DNA of 64,000 nt. Source: CAVURS01 sp963795385. GTDB taxonomy: Bacteria; Actinomycetota; Actinomycetes; Actinomycetales; CAVURS01. Shown in pieces: positions 45,975 to 55,237 of the stretch. The notes under the pieces are model-generated. The model saw only the letters and a list, made by a program, of their open reading frames with translations. It searched no databases and was not told the origin of the DNA. Location: NCBI GenBank assembly GCA_963795385.1, contig CAWCHK010000009.1:1-64000 (forward strand). Direction: 5' to 3'. Position 1 is the first letter of the stretch; each line of letters starts with the position of its first letter. Made by a program: the position numbers and the translations under genes.

Positions 45975-47254
45975 GCGCTCGGGCCGAGCAGGTCGAGCCG
46001 GTCCATCGCGATCAGGACCAGGGCGTCGGTCCAGGCCAGCGGCGCGACGTCACCGGCCGAGCCGTCCGCCCGGACCTTCTCCGGCAGGGCGCCGCCGGAC
46101 GCCGCGCGGGTGGCGAACCACGCCAGCCAGTGCTCCGCCTGCTGGGTGTCGCCGATCTCGGCCGCGGCGACGAGGAACAGCGCCGTCTCCGGAGTCCAGG
46201 ACACGCCGTCGTGCCGGGGCCAGGTGCTGCCCGGGGACAGTCCTCCGCCGGGCTCGCGGAGCCGGGGGACGGCCGCCCGGGCGGCCTCGACCGCGCCGGG
46301 CAGGGGCGAGTCGACGTACGGCGGCAGGGTGAAGGCCAGGGCTGCGTCCGGCCCGCTGCCGCCGGCGTACCGGGAGTAGCCGCTGGAGCCGAACCGCGAC
46401 TGGATGCTCGCCCGGAGCGTCGTCGCCCGCCGGGCGGCCAGGTCGGCCTCCGCCGGTGAGTGGCCGCGGACCAGCCGGCTCCCGGAGAGCAGGCCGACCA
46501 GTGTCGGCGCGGCCACGCCGAGGGTCAGCCGGGACTCACCGAGCTCCCAGTAGTCGCTGCTGGGCGCCGGCAGAGCGCCCGGCCCGGCAGTCCGGTCCAG
46601 CAGGCGCTGCAGCGAGCGATCCACGAGTGGCCGCAACGATGTCGCGATCTGCTCCCGCCGGTCGGCCGGTGCCGCGGCGACGACCTCGTCGACGCTCCAC
46701 AGGGCCCAGCCGGGATCGTCGTCCTGGACGCCCCGGGCGTCCGGCGGGCCCGAGCCGTCAACCCGGTAGCGAGCCTGGAAGCTGCCGTCGCGACCCTGCA
46801 CGGCCTGCAGGAAGCCCAACGCCCGCAACGCATCCGGCAGGTGCCCGGTCCGCGCGAGCGCGACGGCCGCGAACGCCGTGTCCCGCGGCCAGACGTAGCG
46901 CCAGGAGTGCCGGACGGACGCGACGACGCCGCCGTTCTGCAGGGTGAGGGAGTGCAGGTCGGCCAGCGCGGTGGTGGCGAGGGCGGCGTAGTCCCCGGCC
47001 GGCACCTTGCCCTCGTGCAGCCAGGTCTGGAACTGCGTGCCGCCCGCCGCCTGCGCCCCGGTCCGGCCGCCGGCCAGGAGACGCGCACCGCCGGCCAGGG
47101 CCTCCACCGGCCGGTGGCCCACCCGGCCAGGACCGGTGGTGGACAGGGCGAACAGGCCGGCGCCGGCCAGCCCGAGGGCCACCACGACGGACAGCAGCAC
47201 CGCGACGCCGGGGACCGAGCGCCGGGATGCGCGTTGGGCTCGACCTGCGGTCAC
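45971..47254 (-). CDS. Membrane-anchored GH15 glucoamylase-like protein
   Basis: A 427-residue protein with an N-terminal signal anchor (SVPGVAVLLSVVVALGLAGAGLFAL), so the enzyme faces outward. The alpha/alpha-barrel has SWRYVWPRDTAFAAVALARTG (substrate-binding Arg-Asp), VQDDDPGWALWSVDEV, DYWELGESRLTLG (candidate catalytic acid Glu) and GGALPEKVRADG (candidate base Glu). This is the GH15 layout of glucoamylases and trehalases; specificity cannot be told. There is no starch-binding module. GTG 47254. First gene of a pair with DUF952. Confidence 0.82.
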   Translation of the reverse strand: MTAGRAQRASRRSVPGVAVLLSVVVALGLAGAGLFALSTTGPGRVGHRPVEALAGGARLLAGGRTGAQAAGGTQFQTWLHEGKVPAGDYAALATTALADLHSLTLQNGGVVASVRHSWRYVWPRDTAFAAVALARTGHLPDALRALGFLQAVQGRDGSFQARYRVDGSGPPDARGVQDDDPGWALWSVDEVVAAAPADRREQIATSLRPLVDRSLQRLLDRTAGPGALPAPSSDYWELGESRLTLGVAAPTLVGLLSGSRLVRGHSPAEADLAARRATTLRASIQSRFGSSGYSRYAGGSGPDAALAFTLPPYVDSPLPGAVEAARAAVPRLREPGGGLSPGSTWPRHDGVSWTPETALFLVAAAEIGDTQQAEHWLAWFATRAASGGALPEKVRADGSAGDVAPLAWTDALVLIAMDRLDLLGPSA

Positions 47255-47307
47255 GGCACCTCACTGTGGCTGGTGGCGCATCGTCTCACGCAGGCAGGTC
47301 CGGCCGG

Positions 47308-48231
47308 TCAGCCCAGGACGGCGTCGGCGCGCAGGACCAGATGGTCGGAGCCGGACGCGGCCTGGACACTGCCGGAGTAGCCGGTGAAGTCGCGGGCGGT
47401 CAGGAAGAGCAGGTCGGGCTTGCGGTAGGTCGGGTTCGTCGCGGACGGGCAGCCCGCGCCGCCCTTGCAGTTGGTCCACTGCAGGTACGCCGATGTCGCC
47501 GATCCGCCGCTGCGCTTGAGGTTGCCGCTGTCGGCCTCGACGAAGGTACCCCGGCCCGACGGGTAGTCGCTGTCGTAGACCGCGTCGAGAGCGGCGTTCG
47601 GCGGGCTCAGGTTGAAGTCGCCGCCGAGCACGACGGCGTTGTCGACGGCGTAGGCGGCGACCCGGGCCGCGACGTCCGCGACCTGGGCCGGCTGGTTGCC
47701 GACCCGGTTGTCGATGTGGGTGACGCAGGCCACCAGCGGGCGGGACGCGCCGGCGACGGAGGTCTGCAGGCAGGCGATCCTGCGCGGCTCGTTGTTGCCC
47801 GGGTTGGGCAGCCACCAGCTGCCCAGGTAGGTGTACTGCCCGGTCCGGACCATCAGGGCGATGCCGAAGTCGCTGCCGTCGGCGCAGGCCGCCGCCTTGG
47901 TCACCTCGAACCGCCCGCGGTACGCCGGCAGCGCGGCCAGCGCCGTGGTCAGGACGCTGCGGCAGACCTCCTGCAGCGTCACGACGTACGGCCGCGGAGC
48001 CTTCGCCGTGACGGCCGCCTCGAGGTCGCGAGCCGCGAGCGCGCCCTGGCCACAAGAGATCCCGCACAGGTTGAACTGCAGGAAGGACATCGGCGCGGTC
48101 GCCGCCGAGGCGGGCGAGACGGGCGAAGCCGTCGTCAGCGTCCCGGCCCCGAGCAGGCCCGCGACGAGCAGGGCGCCCAGCCGAACCCTCGAGCTCTGGC
48201 GCCGCAGCGCGCGCAGGGATGGCAACGGCAT
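47308..48231 (-). CDS. Secreted endonuclease/exonuclease/phosphatase-family protein
   Basis: A 307-residue protein with a Sec signal peptide (RLGALLVAGLLGAGTLTTASP ... ASA) and one EEP domain: FLQFNLCGISCG (Asn), VVTLQEVC (Glu), ACVTHIDNR, VVLGGDFNLSP (Asp/Asn) and SGSDHLVLRA (Asp-His). All metal and catalytic residues of the fold are present. Likely extracellular nuclease or phosphodiesterase; paired Cys fit secretion. ATG 48231 is preferred over GTG 48249 since GAGGT lies 6 nt upstream. Convergent gene order with neighbours suggests a monocistronic unit. Confidence 0.85.
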   Translation of the reverse strand: MPLPSLRALRRQSSRVRLGALLVAGLLGAGTLTTASPVSPASAATAPMSFLQFNLCGISCGQGALAARDLEAAVTAKAPRPYVVTLQEVCRSVLTTALAALPAYRGRFEVTKAAACADGSDFGIALMVRTGQYTYLGSWWLPNPGNNEPRRIACLQTSVAGASRPLVACVTHIDNRVGNQPAQVADVAARVAAYAVDNAVVLGGDFNLSPPNAALDAVYDSDYPSGRGTFVEADSGNLKRSGGSATSAYLQWTNCKGGAGCPSATNPTYRKPDLLFLTARDFTGYSGSVQAASGSDHLVLRADAVLG

Positions 48232-48306
48232 GGGCGACCTCGCGTCCACCGCAGCTGCGGGCCGGCGCAGGGGACGGACCGTACGGTCCGGCTAGGCTCC
48301 GAGCTG

Positions 48307-49020
48307 ATGAGCCCCGAGGATATTCGGCACGACACCGTCCTGCCGGCCGATCGGCAGAACATCGAGCTGCACACCGCCGACGGCCTCACCCTGGTCGGCG
48401 AGCTGGCCCGGCCGGTGGACCGCCCGGCCGTCGCGACGCTGGTCACGCTGCATCCCCTGCCCACCCACGGCGGCTTCATGGACAGCCACGTCCTGCGCAA
48501 GGCGGCCGCCCGGCTGCCGGCCCTGGCCGGGATCGCGGTGCTCCGCTTCAACCTGCGAGGGGTCAGCAGCCCGCGCGGCCTCAGCCAGGGAACCTTCGAC
48601 AACGGCGTCGCCGAGCGCTACGACGTCGGCGCGGCCATCGAGTACGCCGAGTTCCACGAGCTCCCGCACCCGTGGCTGCTGGGCTGGAGCTTCGGCACCG
48701 ACCTGGTCCTGCGCTACGGCTGCGACCCGGGCATCGAGGGTGCGATCCTGCTCAGCCCGCCGCTGCGGTCCGCGACCGACGAGGACCTGGACGTCTGGAC
48801 CCGGTCCGGCAAGCCGGTGCTCGCGCTGGTGCCGGAGTTCGACGACTACCTGCGACCGCCGGAGGCCCGGCGACGCTTCGCCCGGCTGAGCCAGGCCCGG
48901 GTCGTCGGCGTCCCGGGCGCCCGGCACCTGTGGGTCGGGGAGCCCTACGTCCGCCGGGCCCTGGACGAGATCGTCGGCCAGGTCATCCCCGGGCACGGGC
49001 CGCTGCCCTCCTCGTACTGA
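48307..49020 (+). CDS. Alpha/beta hydrolase
   Basis: A 237-residue serine hydrolase-like protein. LVTLHPLPTHGGFMDSHVLRKAA carries the oxyanion-hole region, VLRFNLRGVSSPRGLSQGTFDNG a conserved patch of short dienelactone-hydrolase-like proteins, and the nucleophile elbow is LGWSFGTDL (G-x-S-x-G). The acid is probably in VPEFDDYLRPPEA and the His in VPGARHLWVGEPY. ATG 48307 is 8 nt after TAGGCT (48293-48298). The substrate is unknown. Confidence 0.85.
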   Translation: MSPEDIRHDTVLPADRQNIELHTADGLTLVGELARPVDRPAVATLVTLHPLPTHGGFMDSHVLRKAAARLPALAGIAVLRFNLRGVSSPRGLSQGTFDNGVAERYDVGAAIEYAEFHELPHPWLLGWSFGTDLVLRYGCDPGIEGAILLSPPLRSATDEDLDVWTRSGKPVLALVPEFDDYLRPPEARRRFARLSQARVVGVPGARHLWVGEPYVRRALDEIVGQVIPGHGPLPSSY

Positions 49021-49046
49021 CGCGGTCGTACGGCTGCGGCGTCAGT
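49016..49046. terminator. Bidirectional hairpin between convergent genes
   Basis: ACTGACGC (49016-49023) pairs with GCGTCAGT (49039-49046). It includes the stop codons of both the hydrolase (49018-49020) and the AI-2E-family gene (49044-49042). Confidence 0.55.
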
Positions 49047-50232
49047 GCTGGGCCTGCCGCGGGACCAGCACCTCTTCGTAGATCAGGATCAGGCCGGCCG
49101 CGGTGGGGATCGCCATCAGCGCGCCGATCACCCCGAGCAGGGTGCCACCGGCGAGGGCCGCGATCACGGTGACCGCGCCCGGCACGGAGATCGTGCGCTT
49201 CATCACCCGCGGCGCGATGACGTAGTTCTCCAGCTGCTGGTAGACGACGTAGTAGATCGCCGCGACCACGGCCGTGGACACCGAGCTGAACAGCGCGACG
49301 ACGACCACGACGACGGCGCCCAGGGTCGCGCCGACCATCGGGATCAGGCCGAGGAAGCCGACCAGGACGGCGAGCGCCTCCGGGTAGGGCAGGCCGAGGA
49401 TGCGCAGCAGGATGTAGGTGCAGATCGCGTTGGTGGAGGCGACGGCGATCTGCCCGATGACGTAGCCGCCGACCCGGCGGGTGATCTCATCGCCGAGGGT
49501 CCGCACCCGGTCCCGGCGGCTGGCCGGGACGGCGCGATAGCAGACCTCCTTCACCGTGGGCAGTGACGCGGTCAGGTAGAGCGTCAGGACCAGCACCGTG
49601 AACGCGCTGAACACGCCGCTGATCGCGGCCCGCCCGGCCCCCAGCACGCCGCCGAAGACGTCGGTCCACACCCGCCCGGAGGAGAGCTTGGCCTTCAGCT
49701 GCTCCTGCAGCTTGGTCACCACGTGGTAGTGCTGGTCCAGGCTGCGCACCTGCTTGTTGCGCAACAGGCTCTGGACGTAGTCGGGCGCGTTGTCGGCCAG
49801 CTGGGCCCCCTGCTGGGCGAGCGGCGGCAGCAGCAGGCCGACGAGGGCCGCGAACAGCCCGATCACCCCGGCGAACACGACGGCCACCGACCAGCCGCGG
49901 GAGAGGCCACGCCGCTGGAGGAAGCGCACCACCGGGTCCAGGCCGAGGGCGAGGAAGACCGCGACCGCGAGCAGGGTGATGACCTGCGAGAGCCGGACCA
50001 GCGAGACCACCAGCCCGTAGGCCACCGCCAGCCCCAGGCCGCCGAAGAGGCCGAGGTAGAACGGTGAGTGCCGGTTCAGCGGCGCGCCCGGCCGGCCGAA
50101 CTCACCCTCGCCGTCGGCGACGTCCTGCGGCGCGGGCTCGGTCGCCGCGGCGGCCTCGGCGACCCGCGTCGTACGGCGGCGTTCTGCCGCTGACCGGCGG
50201 CCTCGACCGAAGCGGTCGAGCCAGCCGATCAG
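49042..50232 (-). CDS. AI-2E family membrane protein, probable CTG start
   Basis: About 396 residues with eight hydrophobic segments, in the AI-2E exporter/TqsA (DUF20) family: VFAGVIGLFAALVGLLLPPLAQQ, GGYVIGQIAVASTNAIC, GLPYPEALAVLVGFLGLIPMVGATLG and YYVVYQQLENYVIAPRVM. In-frame coding with the typical APLNRHSPFYLGLFGGLGLAV first helix extends upstream of the first GTG (50025) to CTG 50232, which overlaps the TGA of the coiled-coil gene (CTGA). No in-frame ATG, GTG or TTG precedes 50025, and starting there would delete most of helix 1. Transport substrate unknown. Confidence 0.8.
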   Translation of the reverse strand: MIGWLDRFGRGRRSAAERRRTTRVAEAAAATEPAPQDVADGEGEFGRPGAPLNRHSPFYLGLFGGLGLAVAYGLVVSLVRLSQVITLLAVAVFLALGLDPVVRFLQRRGLSRGWSVAVVFAGVIGLFAALVGLLLPPLAQQGAQLADNAPDYVQSLLRNKQVRSLDQHYHVVTKLQEQLKAKLSSGRVWTDVFGGVLGAGRAAISGVFSAFTVLVLTLYLTASLPTVKEVCYRAVPASRRDRVRTLGDEITRRVGGYVIGQIAVASTNAICTYILLRILGLPYPEALAVLVGFLGLIPMVGATLGAVVVVVVALFSSVSTAVVAAIYYVVYQQLENYVIAPRVMKRTISVPGAVTVIAALAGGTLLGVIGALMAIPTAAGLILIYEEVLVPRQAQH

Positions 50233-51920
50233 TTGCCGCCGGGGCTCGTCGTGGCCTGCTGCGCGGCCCGCAGGTCGGCCAGCGCCTTGGCCCGGTCGAC
50301 GTCACTCTGCTCGGGCTTGCCCTTGGCCTTCGACGGTGCGGGCTCAGTGGCGGCCGCGTCGTCGGCGTCATCAGCCGCCTGCGCGGTCTCGCCGGCCTCG
50401 TCCGGCACCGGCTCGGTCCCGTCGGCCGCCTCGACCGGGAGGTCGGCGTCGGCGCCCTCAGCGGTCTCCGAGCCACGGGCATCGCGGGCATCGCCGGCAT
50501 CGCCGTCGTCGGCGCTGCTCTTGGGCGCTGCGAAGAGCGAGGAGACGCTGACGTCGGCGTCCTCGCCGGACGCCTCGGCGGCTCCCGGGCGGCCGGCCGC
50601 CCCCGCCTTGGCCGGCCTGTCCGAGGCGGGCTGGGTGAAGAACGCGGAGGGGTCCAGCTTGTCGTCCGGCGAGGGCTTGGCCGCGGGCTTGCTGCTGGCC
50701 GGCATCGCGATCGACGGGCTGCTGCCGCGGGCCGGGGTGGTCTCCGCGGGCTGGGCCACGGCGTTGGCCAGGGCCTCCAGGCCCGGGACCGGCATCGAGC
50801 CGAGCAGGCCGCGCAGCTGGTCCAGGTGGGAGGTGACCGAGTCGCGCTGGCGCTGCAGGTCCTCGACCTGGCGCTGGGCGGCACCGCGCTGGCGCTCGGC
50901 CTCGGCCCGGGCGTCCTGCAGGATCCGGTCGGCCTGGGCCTTGGCGTCCGCGACCGTCTGGTCGGCGTTGCGCCGCGCGGTGGCGAGCTGGTTGCGCGAG
51001 TGCTCCTCGGCCTCGGCCCGGATCGCCTCGGCCTTCTCCAGCGCCCGGGTCGCGCGGCTCTCGGCCGAGGAGGCCCGCTCCTCGGCCGACTTGGTCAGCT
51101 CCTGCAGCTTCGCGACGGCGGCGTCGTGCCGCTCGGCGTCCAGCCGCTCGGCCTCCTCGCGCTGGCTGGCGAGCAGGACCTCGTGATCGGAGGCGTCCTG
51201 CTGGGCCTTGGCCTGGGCGGCCTCGAGTACCGCGGCGGCGGCCGCCGTGTGCTCGTCGGCCTCCTTCTTCGCGCTGGAGCGGAAGTCGTCGGCCTCGCGC
51301 TTGGCCTTGGCCCGCAGCTCGGTGATCTCGCGCTCGGCGGTCGCCCGCAGCCGGCCGACCTCGCGCTCGAGGCTGAGCCGCTTCTCGGTCGCCTCGGTCT
51401 CGACGGCGGAGCGGAGCTTCTCGGCCTGGCGCTGGGCCGAGCCGAGCTCCTCCTCGGCCTTGCGGCTCGCGGTGGAGCGGACGTCCTCGGCCTCCTCGTT
51501 GGCCGAGTCCAGCCGCTCGCGGGCCTGCCGGGTCGAGGTGGCGTTGAGCTCGTTCGCGGCCGCCTCGGCGCTGGCGCGCAGGTCGTGCGCCTCGGTCCGG
51601 GCCGCGGCCAGGGTCTGGTCGGCGTCGTTCTGCGCGGCGGCGACCATCTCGATGGCCTGCTCCTCGGCCAGCCGGAGCAGCTGCTCGATCCGGGCGCCCA
51701 GCCCGGCGTACGACGGCCGGTCGACCTCCCGCAGCTGGCGCTGGGCGTCGGCCAGGTCCTGGGTGAGCTTGAGGTTGCGGCCGTCCAGCTGCTCGACGGC
51801 ACCGCGGGCCTTGCTCAGGGCGTTCTGCAGCTGGCCGATCTGCTCGTCGACCTGCTCGCGGTCGTAGCCGCGCATGGCGACGGTGAAGGGCTTGGGCGTG
51901 ATCGAGAACTGCTCGGTCAT
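50229..51920 (-). CDS. FilP/Scy-like polar coiled-coil protein
   Basis: A 563-residue cytoskeletal-type protein. The N-terminus FTVAMRGYDREQVDEQIGQLQ is the DivIVA-like membrane/pole motif. Residues about 30-385 are almost unbroken coiled coil, rich in Ala, Glu, Arg and Gln. The last 170 residues are disordered, acidic and Pro/Ala/Ser-rich, ending QQATTSPGGN. From memory, Streptomyces FilP and Scy genes lie beside methylmalonyl-CoA epimerase, as here. ATG 51920 follows GGAGGAACGAGTT; a -10 TAGGGT (minus strand, 52015-52010) lies about 90 bp upstream. It probably organises polar growth or cell shape with DivIVA. Confidence 0.8.
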   Translation of the reverse strand: MTEQFSITPKPFTVAMRGYDREQVDEQIGQLQNALSKARGAVEQLDGRNLKLTQDLADAQRQLREVDRPSYAGLGARIEQLLRLAEEQAIEMVAAAQNDADQTLAAARTEAHDLRASAEAAANELNATSTRQARERLDSANEEAEDVRSTASRKAEEELGSAQRQAEKLRSAVETEATEKRLSLEREVGRLRATAEREITELRAKAKREADDFRSSAKKEADEHTAAAAAVLEAAQAKAQQDASDHEVLLASQREEAERLDAERHDAAVAKLQELTKSAEERASSAESRATRALEKAEAIRAEAEEHSRNQLATARRNADQTVADAKAQADRILQDARAEAERQRGAAQRQVEDLQRQRDSVTSHLDQLRGLLGSMPVPGLEALANAVAQPAETTPARGSSPSIAMPASSKPAAKPSPDDKLDPSAFFTQPASDRPAKAGAAGRPGAAEASGEDADVSVSSLFAAPKSSADDGDAGDARDARGSETAEGADADLPVEAADGTEPVPDEAGETAQAADDADDAAATEPAPSKAKGKPEQSDVDRAKALADLRAAQQATTSPGGN

Positions 51921-52070
51921 AACTCGTTCCTCCGTGGCGCAGGTGACGTGCGCGACGTCTCGCTAGGGGTTCTGCTGGGGCAGGCCGTGCTGGGGGCGGA
52001 TTGGAGGCAACCCTACCCCCGTCCGGAGCACCCCTGTCGCGGTTCGCAGCACACTCACGACACAGGGTGA

Positions 52071-53426
52071 TCAGACGTCACGAAAGCGGTCGATCGCGAC
52101 CCGGTGGCGCTCGCGGAGCTCGAGGTTGCGCACTCCCAGGCCCTCCTCGGGCGACAGGCACAGGACGCCGACCTTGCCCTGGTGCCGGTTGTTGTGGACC
52201 TCGGCCGCGGCCTGGCCGGTCTGCTCCAGCGGGTAGGCCCGCGACAGGGTCGGGTGGATCAGGCCCCGGGCGATCAGGTCGTTCGCCGCCCAGGCCTCGC
52301 GGTAGTTCGCGAAGTGCGAGCCGACGATCCGCTTGAGGTTCATCCACAGGTACCGGTTGTCGTACTCGTGGATGAAGCCCGAGGTCGAGGCGCAGGTGAC
52401 GATCGTGCCGCCGCGCCGCGCGACGTACACGCTGGCCCCGAAGGTCTCCCGGCCCGGGTGCTCGAACACGATGTCGACGTCCCGACCCCTGGTCAGCTCG
52501 CGGATCTTCGCCCCGAACCGCTTCCACTCGCTCTGGTCCTGCTCGCCCTGGGCGCCGGGCTCGGACCAGAACCGGTAGCCCTCGGCGGACCGGTCGATCA
52601 CCAGCTCCGCGCCCATCTGGTGGCAGAGCTCGGCCTTGTCCGGGCTGGAGACGATGCAGACCGGCTGCGCCCCGGCGGCCAGCGCCATCTGCGTCGCGTA
52701 GGAACCGAGGCCGCCGCTCGCGCCCCAGATGAGCACCGTGTCGCCCAGCTTGACCGCGGCGCCGTGGTGGGAGACCAGCTGGCGGTACGCCGTGGAGTTG
52801 ACCAGGCCGGGGACGGCGGCCTCCTCCCAGGTCAGGTGGCCGGGCTTGGGCATCAGCTGGTTGGCCTTGACCAGGGCCAGCTCGGCCAGGCCGCCGAAGT
52901 TGGTCTCGAAGCCCCAGATCCGCTGCTGGGGGTCGAGCATCGTGTCGTCGTGCCCGTCCGGGTGCTCCAGCTCGACCGACAGGCAGTGCGCGACGACCTC
53001 GTCGCCGGGCCTCCACGCGTGCACCCCCGGCCCGGTGCGCAGGACGACGCCGGACAGGTCCGACCCCACGACGTGGTAGGGCTGGTCGTGCTTGGCAGCG
53101 AGCGGCGACGAGCGGCCGTACTTGCGCAGGAAGCCGAAGGTCGACAGCGGCTCGAAGATCGAGGTCCACACGGTGTTGTAGTTGATCGCGCTGGCCATGA
53201 CGGCGACCAGCGCCTCGCCCGGCCCGACCTCGGGCACCGGGACGTCGTCGACGTGCAGGCTGCGCCGGGGGTCCTTGTCCTTGCTGGCCAGGCCTTCGAA
53301 CATCCCGGCCTCGTCCTCGTGCACCGTGACGCCCCGGTACGACGCGGGGAGGGCCAGCGCGGCGTACTCGGCGGGGGTCGTGTCACCGGCCAGGACCGCA
53401 GCCCGGACCAGCTCCATCTCACCCAC
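52071..53426 (-). CDS. ccrA: Crotonyl-CoA carboxylase/reductase
   Basis: A 451-residue medium-chain dehydrogenase/reductase that makes ethylmalonyl-CoA from crotonyl-CoA, CO2 and NADPH. Typical stretches: NTVWTSIFEPLSTFGFLRKYG, HDQPYHVVGSDLSGVVLRTG, QQRIWGFETNFGGLAEL, LIWGASGGLGSYATQMA (NADPH site) and DIVFEHPGRETFGASVYV. The two substitution blocks with WGFETNFGG and EHPGR separate it from plain enoyl reductases. GTG 53426 overlaps the epimerase stop by 8 nt. It feeds MeaA (32.5 kb). Confidence 0.95.
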   Translation of the reverse strand: MGEMELVRAAVLAGDTTPAEYAALALPASYRGVTVHEDEAGMFEGLASKDKDPRRSLHVDDVPVPEVGPGEALVAVMASAINYNTVWTSIFEPLSTFGFLRKYGRSSPLAAKHDQPYHVVGSDLSGVVLRTGPGVHAWRPGDEVVAHCLSVELEHPDGHDDTMLDPQQRIWGFETNFGGLAELALVKANQLMPKPGHLTWEEAAVPGLVNSTAYRQLVSHHGAAVKLGDTVLIWGASGGLGSYATQMALAAGAQPVCIVSSPDKAELCHQMGAELVIDRSAEGYRFWSEPGAQGEQDQSEWKRFGAKIRELTRGRDVDIVFEHPGRETFGASVYVARRGGTIVTCASTSGFIHEYDNRYLWMNLKRIVGSHFANYREAWAANDLIARGLIHPTLSRAYPLEQTGQAAAEVHNNRHQGKVGVLCLSPEEGLGVRNLELRERHRVAIDRFRDV

Positions 53427-53889
53427 GGGCGTGTGCTCCCGCGTCGGCCGAGGTGCCGGTGGCGGCCGGCTGGACCAGCTCGATCAGGACGCCGCCCGCG
53501 TCCTTCGGGTGGACGAAGTTGACCCGGCTCCCCGCGGTGCCCGGCCGCGGCTCGTCGTAGAGCAGCCGCAGGCCCCGGTCCCGCAGCGCCTGGCTGGTCG
53601 CGGCCACGTCCTCGACCCGGTAGGCGACCTGCTGGAGGCCCGGCCCGCTGCGGTCCAGGAACCGCGCGATGGTGGACTCCGGCGTGAGCGGCGCGAGCAG
53701 CTGGACGCACGACCCGGTGTCGCCGACGGCCATCATCGCCTCCCGGACGCCCTGCTCCTCGTTGGTCTCCTCGTGCACCAGGGCCAGACCCAGCACGTCG
53801 CGGTAGAACGCGATCGCCTCGTCCAGGTCCGGCACGGCCACGCCGACGTGGTCGATCGCGGTGAAGATCACAGCGGGAGCCTTCGACAT
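53419..53889 (-). CDS. mce: Methylmalonyl-CoA/ethylmalonyl-CoA epimerase
   Basis: A 156-residue VOC protein interconverting (2S)- and (2R)-methylmalonyl-CoA, and likely the ethyl analogue. Metal/active-site regions: FTAIDHVGVAVPDLDEAI, SCVQLLAPLTPESTIARFL, RSGPGLQQVAYRV and FVHPKDAGGVLIELVQP. Position first in an operon with ccrA and opposite the thiolase supports the call. ATG 53889 lies 7 nt from TACGCT (minus strand, 53902-53897), so leaderless. It has a short Ala/Gly tail. Confidence 0.93.
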   Translation of the reverse strand: MSKAPAVIFTAIDHVGVAVPDLDEAIAFYRDVLGLALVHEETNEEQGVREAMMAVGDTGSCVQLLAPLTPESTIARFLDRSGPGLQQVAYRVEDVAATSQALRDRGLRLLYDEPRPGTAGSRVNFVHPKDAGGVLIELVQPAATGTSADAGAHARG

Positions 53890-54001
53890 GCCGCGAAGCG
53901 TAGGCTCGGAATGACCGGCCGTCGCCGGGACTTGTCCTACTTCACATCCCCGGATCGCGGCCACGAGCGTCAGCCGATCCCCTGATCGAGAGGTCCAGAC
54001 C

Positions 54002-55201
54002 GTGAGTGACCAGCCCCGCTCCGTCATCGTCGCCGGAGCCCGTACGCCGATGGGCCGGCTGCTCGGCTCGCTCAAGGACTTCAGCGGTGCCGACCTCGGC
54101 GGCGTGGCCATCAAGGCCGCGCTGGAGCGTGCGGGCGTCGCCCCCGAGCAGGTGGACTACGTGATCATGGGACAGGTCCTGACCGCTGGTGCCGGCCAGA
54201 TCCCGGCCCGGCAGGCGGCGGTCAACGCGGGCATCCCGATGTCCGTCCCGGCGCTCACGATCAACAAGGTGTGCCTGTCCGGCCTGGACGCGATCGCGCT
54301 CGCCGACCAGCTGATCCGGGCCGGCGAGTTCGAGATCGTCGTCGCCGGCGGCCAGGAGTCGATGAGCCAGGCCCCGCACCTGCTCGAGCGCTCCCGCGAG
54401 GGCTTCAAGTACGGCGACGTGACGATGCGCGACCACATGGCCCACGACGGCCTGTGGGACGCGTTCACCGACCAGGCGATGGGCGGCCTCACCGAGGCGG
54501 CCAACGACGGGGACGGCGCGTTCAGCCGCGCGGAGCAGGACGCGTTCTCGGCCCGCTCGCACCAGCTGGCGGCCCGGGCCTGGAAGGACGGCCTGTTCGA
54601 CCAGGAGGTCGCTGCCGTGCAGATCCCGCAGCGCAAGGGCGACCCGGTCGAATTCCGCGAGGACGAGGGCATCCGCGCCGACACGACGGTCGAGACCCTG
54701 GCCCGGCTGCGCCCCGCGTTCCGTAAGGACGGCACCATCACCGCCGGTTCGGCGTCGCAGATCTCCGACGGTGCCGCGGCGGTCGTCGTGATGAGCCGGG
54801 CCAAGGCCGAGGAGCTCGGGCTCGCGTGGCTGGCCGAGATCGGAGCTCACGGAGTGGTCGCCGGGCCGGACTCCACCCTGCAGTCGCAACCGGCCGCCGC
54901 CATCCGCGCAGCGTGCGCCAAGGAGGGCCTCGAGCCGACCTCCCTCGACCTGGTCGAGATCAACGAAGCCTTTGCGGCAGTGGGCCTTTCGTCGACCCGT
55001 GAGCTCGGTCTCGATCCCGAGCGCGTCAACGTCAACGGTGGTGCCATCGCCCTGGGCCACCCGATCGGGATGTCAGGCGCGCGGCTGGCCCTGCACCTGG
55101 CGCTCGAGCTGCAGCGCCGTGGTGGCGGTGTGGGTGCGGCGGCGCTCTGCGGTGGCGGTGGCCAGGGCGACGCCCTGCTGCTCCACGTGCCGTCGGCCTG
55201 A
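54002..55201 (+). CDS. Acetyl-CoA acetyltransferase (thiolase)
   Basis: A 399-residue thiolase condensing two acetyl-CoA to acetoacetyl-CoA, or the reverse. Nucleophile Cys in TINKVCLSGLDAIALA (about residue 90), VAGGQESMSQAPHLL, EINEAFA, the His in GGAIALGHPIGMSGAR and the second Cys in ALCGGGGQGDALL. This is the biosynthetic-type thiolase layout. GTG 54002 follows GAGAGGTCC. Divergent from mce-ccrA by 112 bp; meaB follows 36 nt later. It provides the C4 unit for Ccr. Confidence 0.94.
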   Translation: MSDQPRSVIVAGARTPMGRLLGSLKDFSGADLGGVAIKAALERAGVAPEQVDYVIMGQVLTAGAGQIPARQAAVNAGIPMSVPALTINKVCLSGLDAIALADQLIRAGEFEIVVAGGQESMSQAPHLLERSREGFKYGDVTMRDHMAHDGLWDAFTDQAMGGLTEAANDGDGAFSRAEQDAFSARSHQLAARAWKDGLFDQEVAAVQIPQRKGDPVEFREDEGIRADTTVETLARLRPAFRKDGTITAGSASQISDGAAAVVVMSRAKAEELGLAWLAEIGAHGVVAGPDSTLQSQPAAAIRAACAKEGLEPTSLDLVEINEAFAAVGLSSTRELGLDPERVNVNGGAIALGHPIGMSGARLALHLALELQRRGGGVGAAALCGGGGQGDALLLHVPSA

Positions 55202-55237
55202 CGCCGGCTCACCCGGCGACTGACGGCGACCGCAGGA

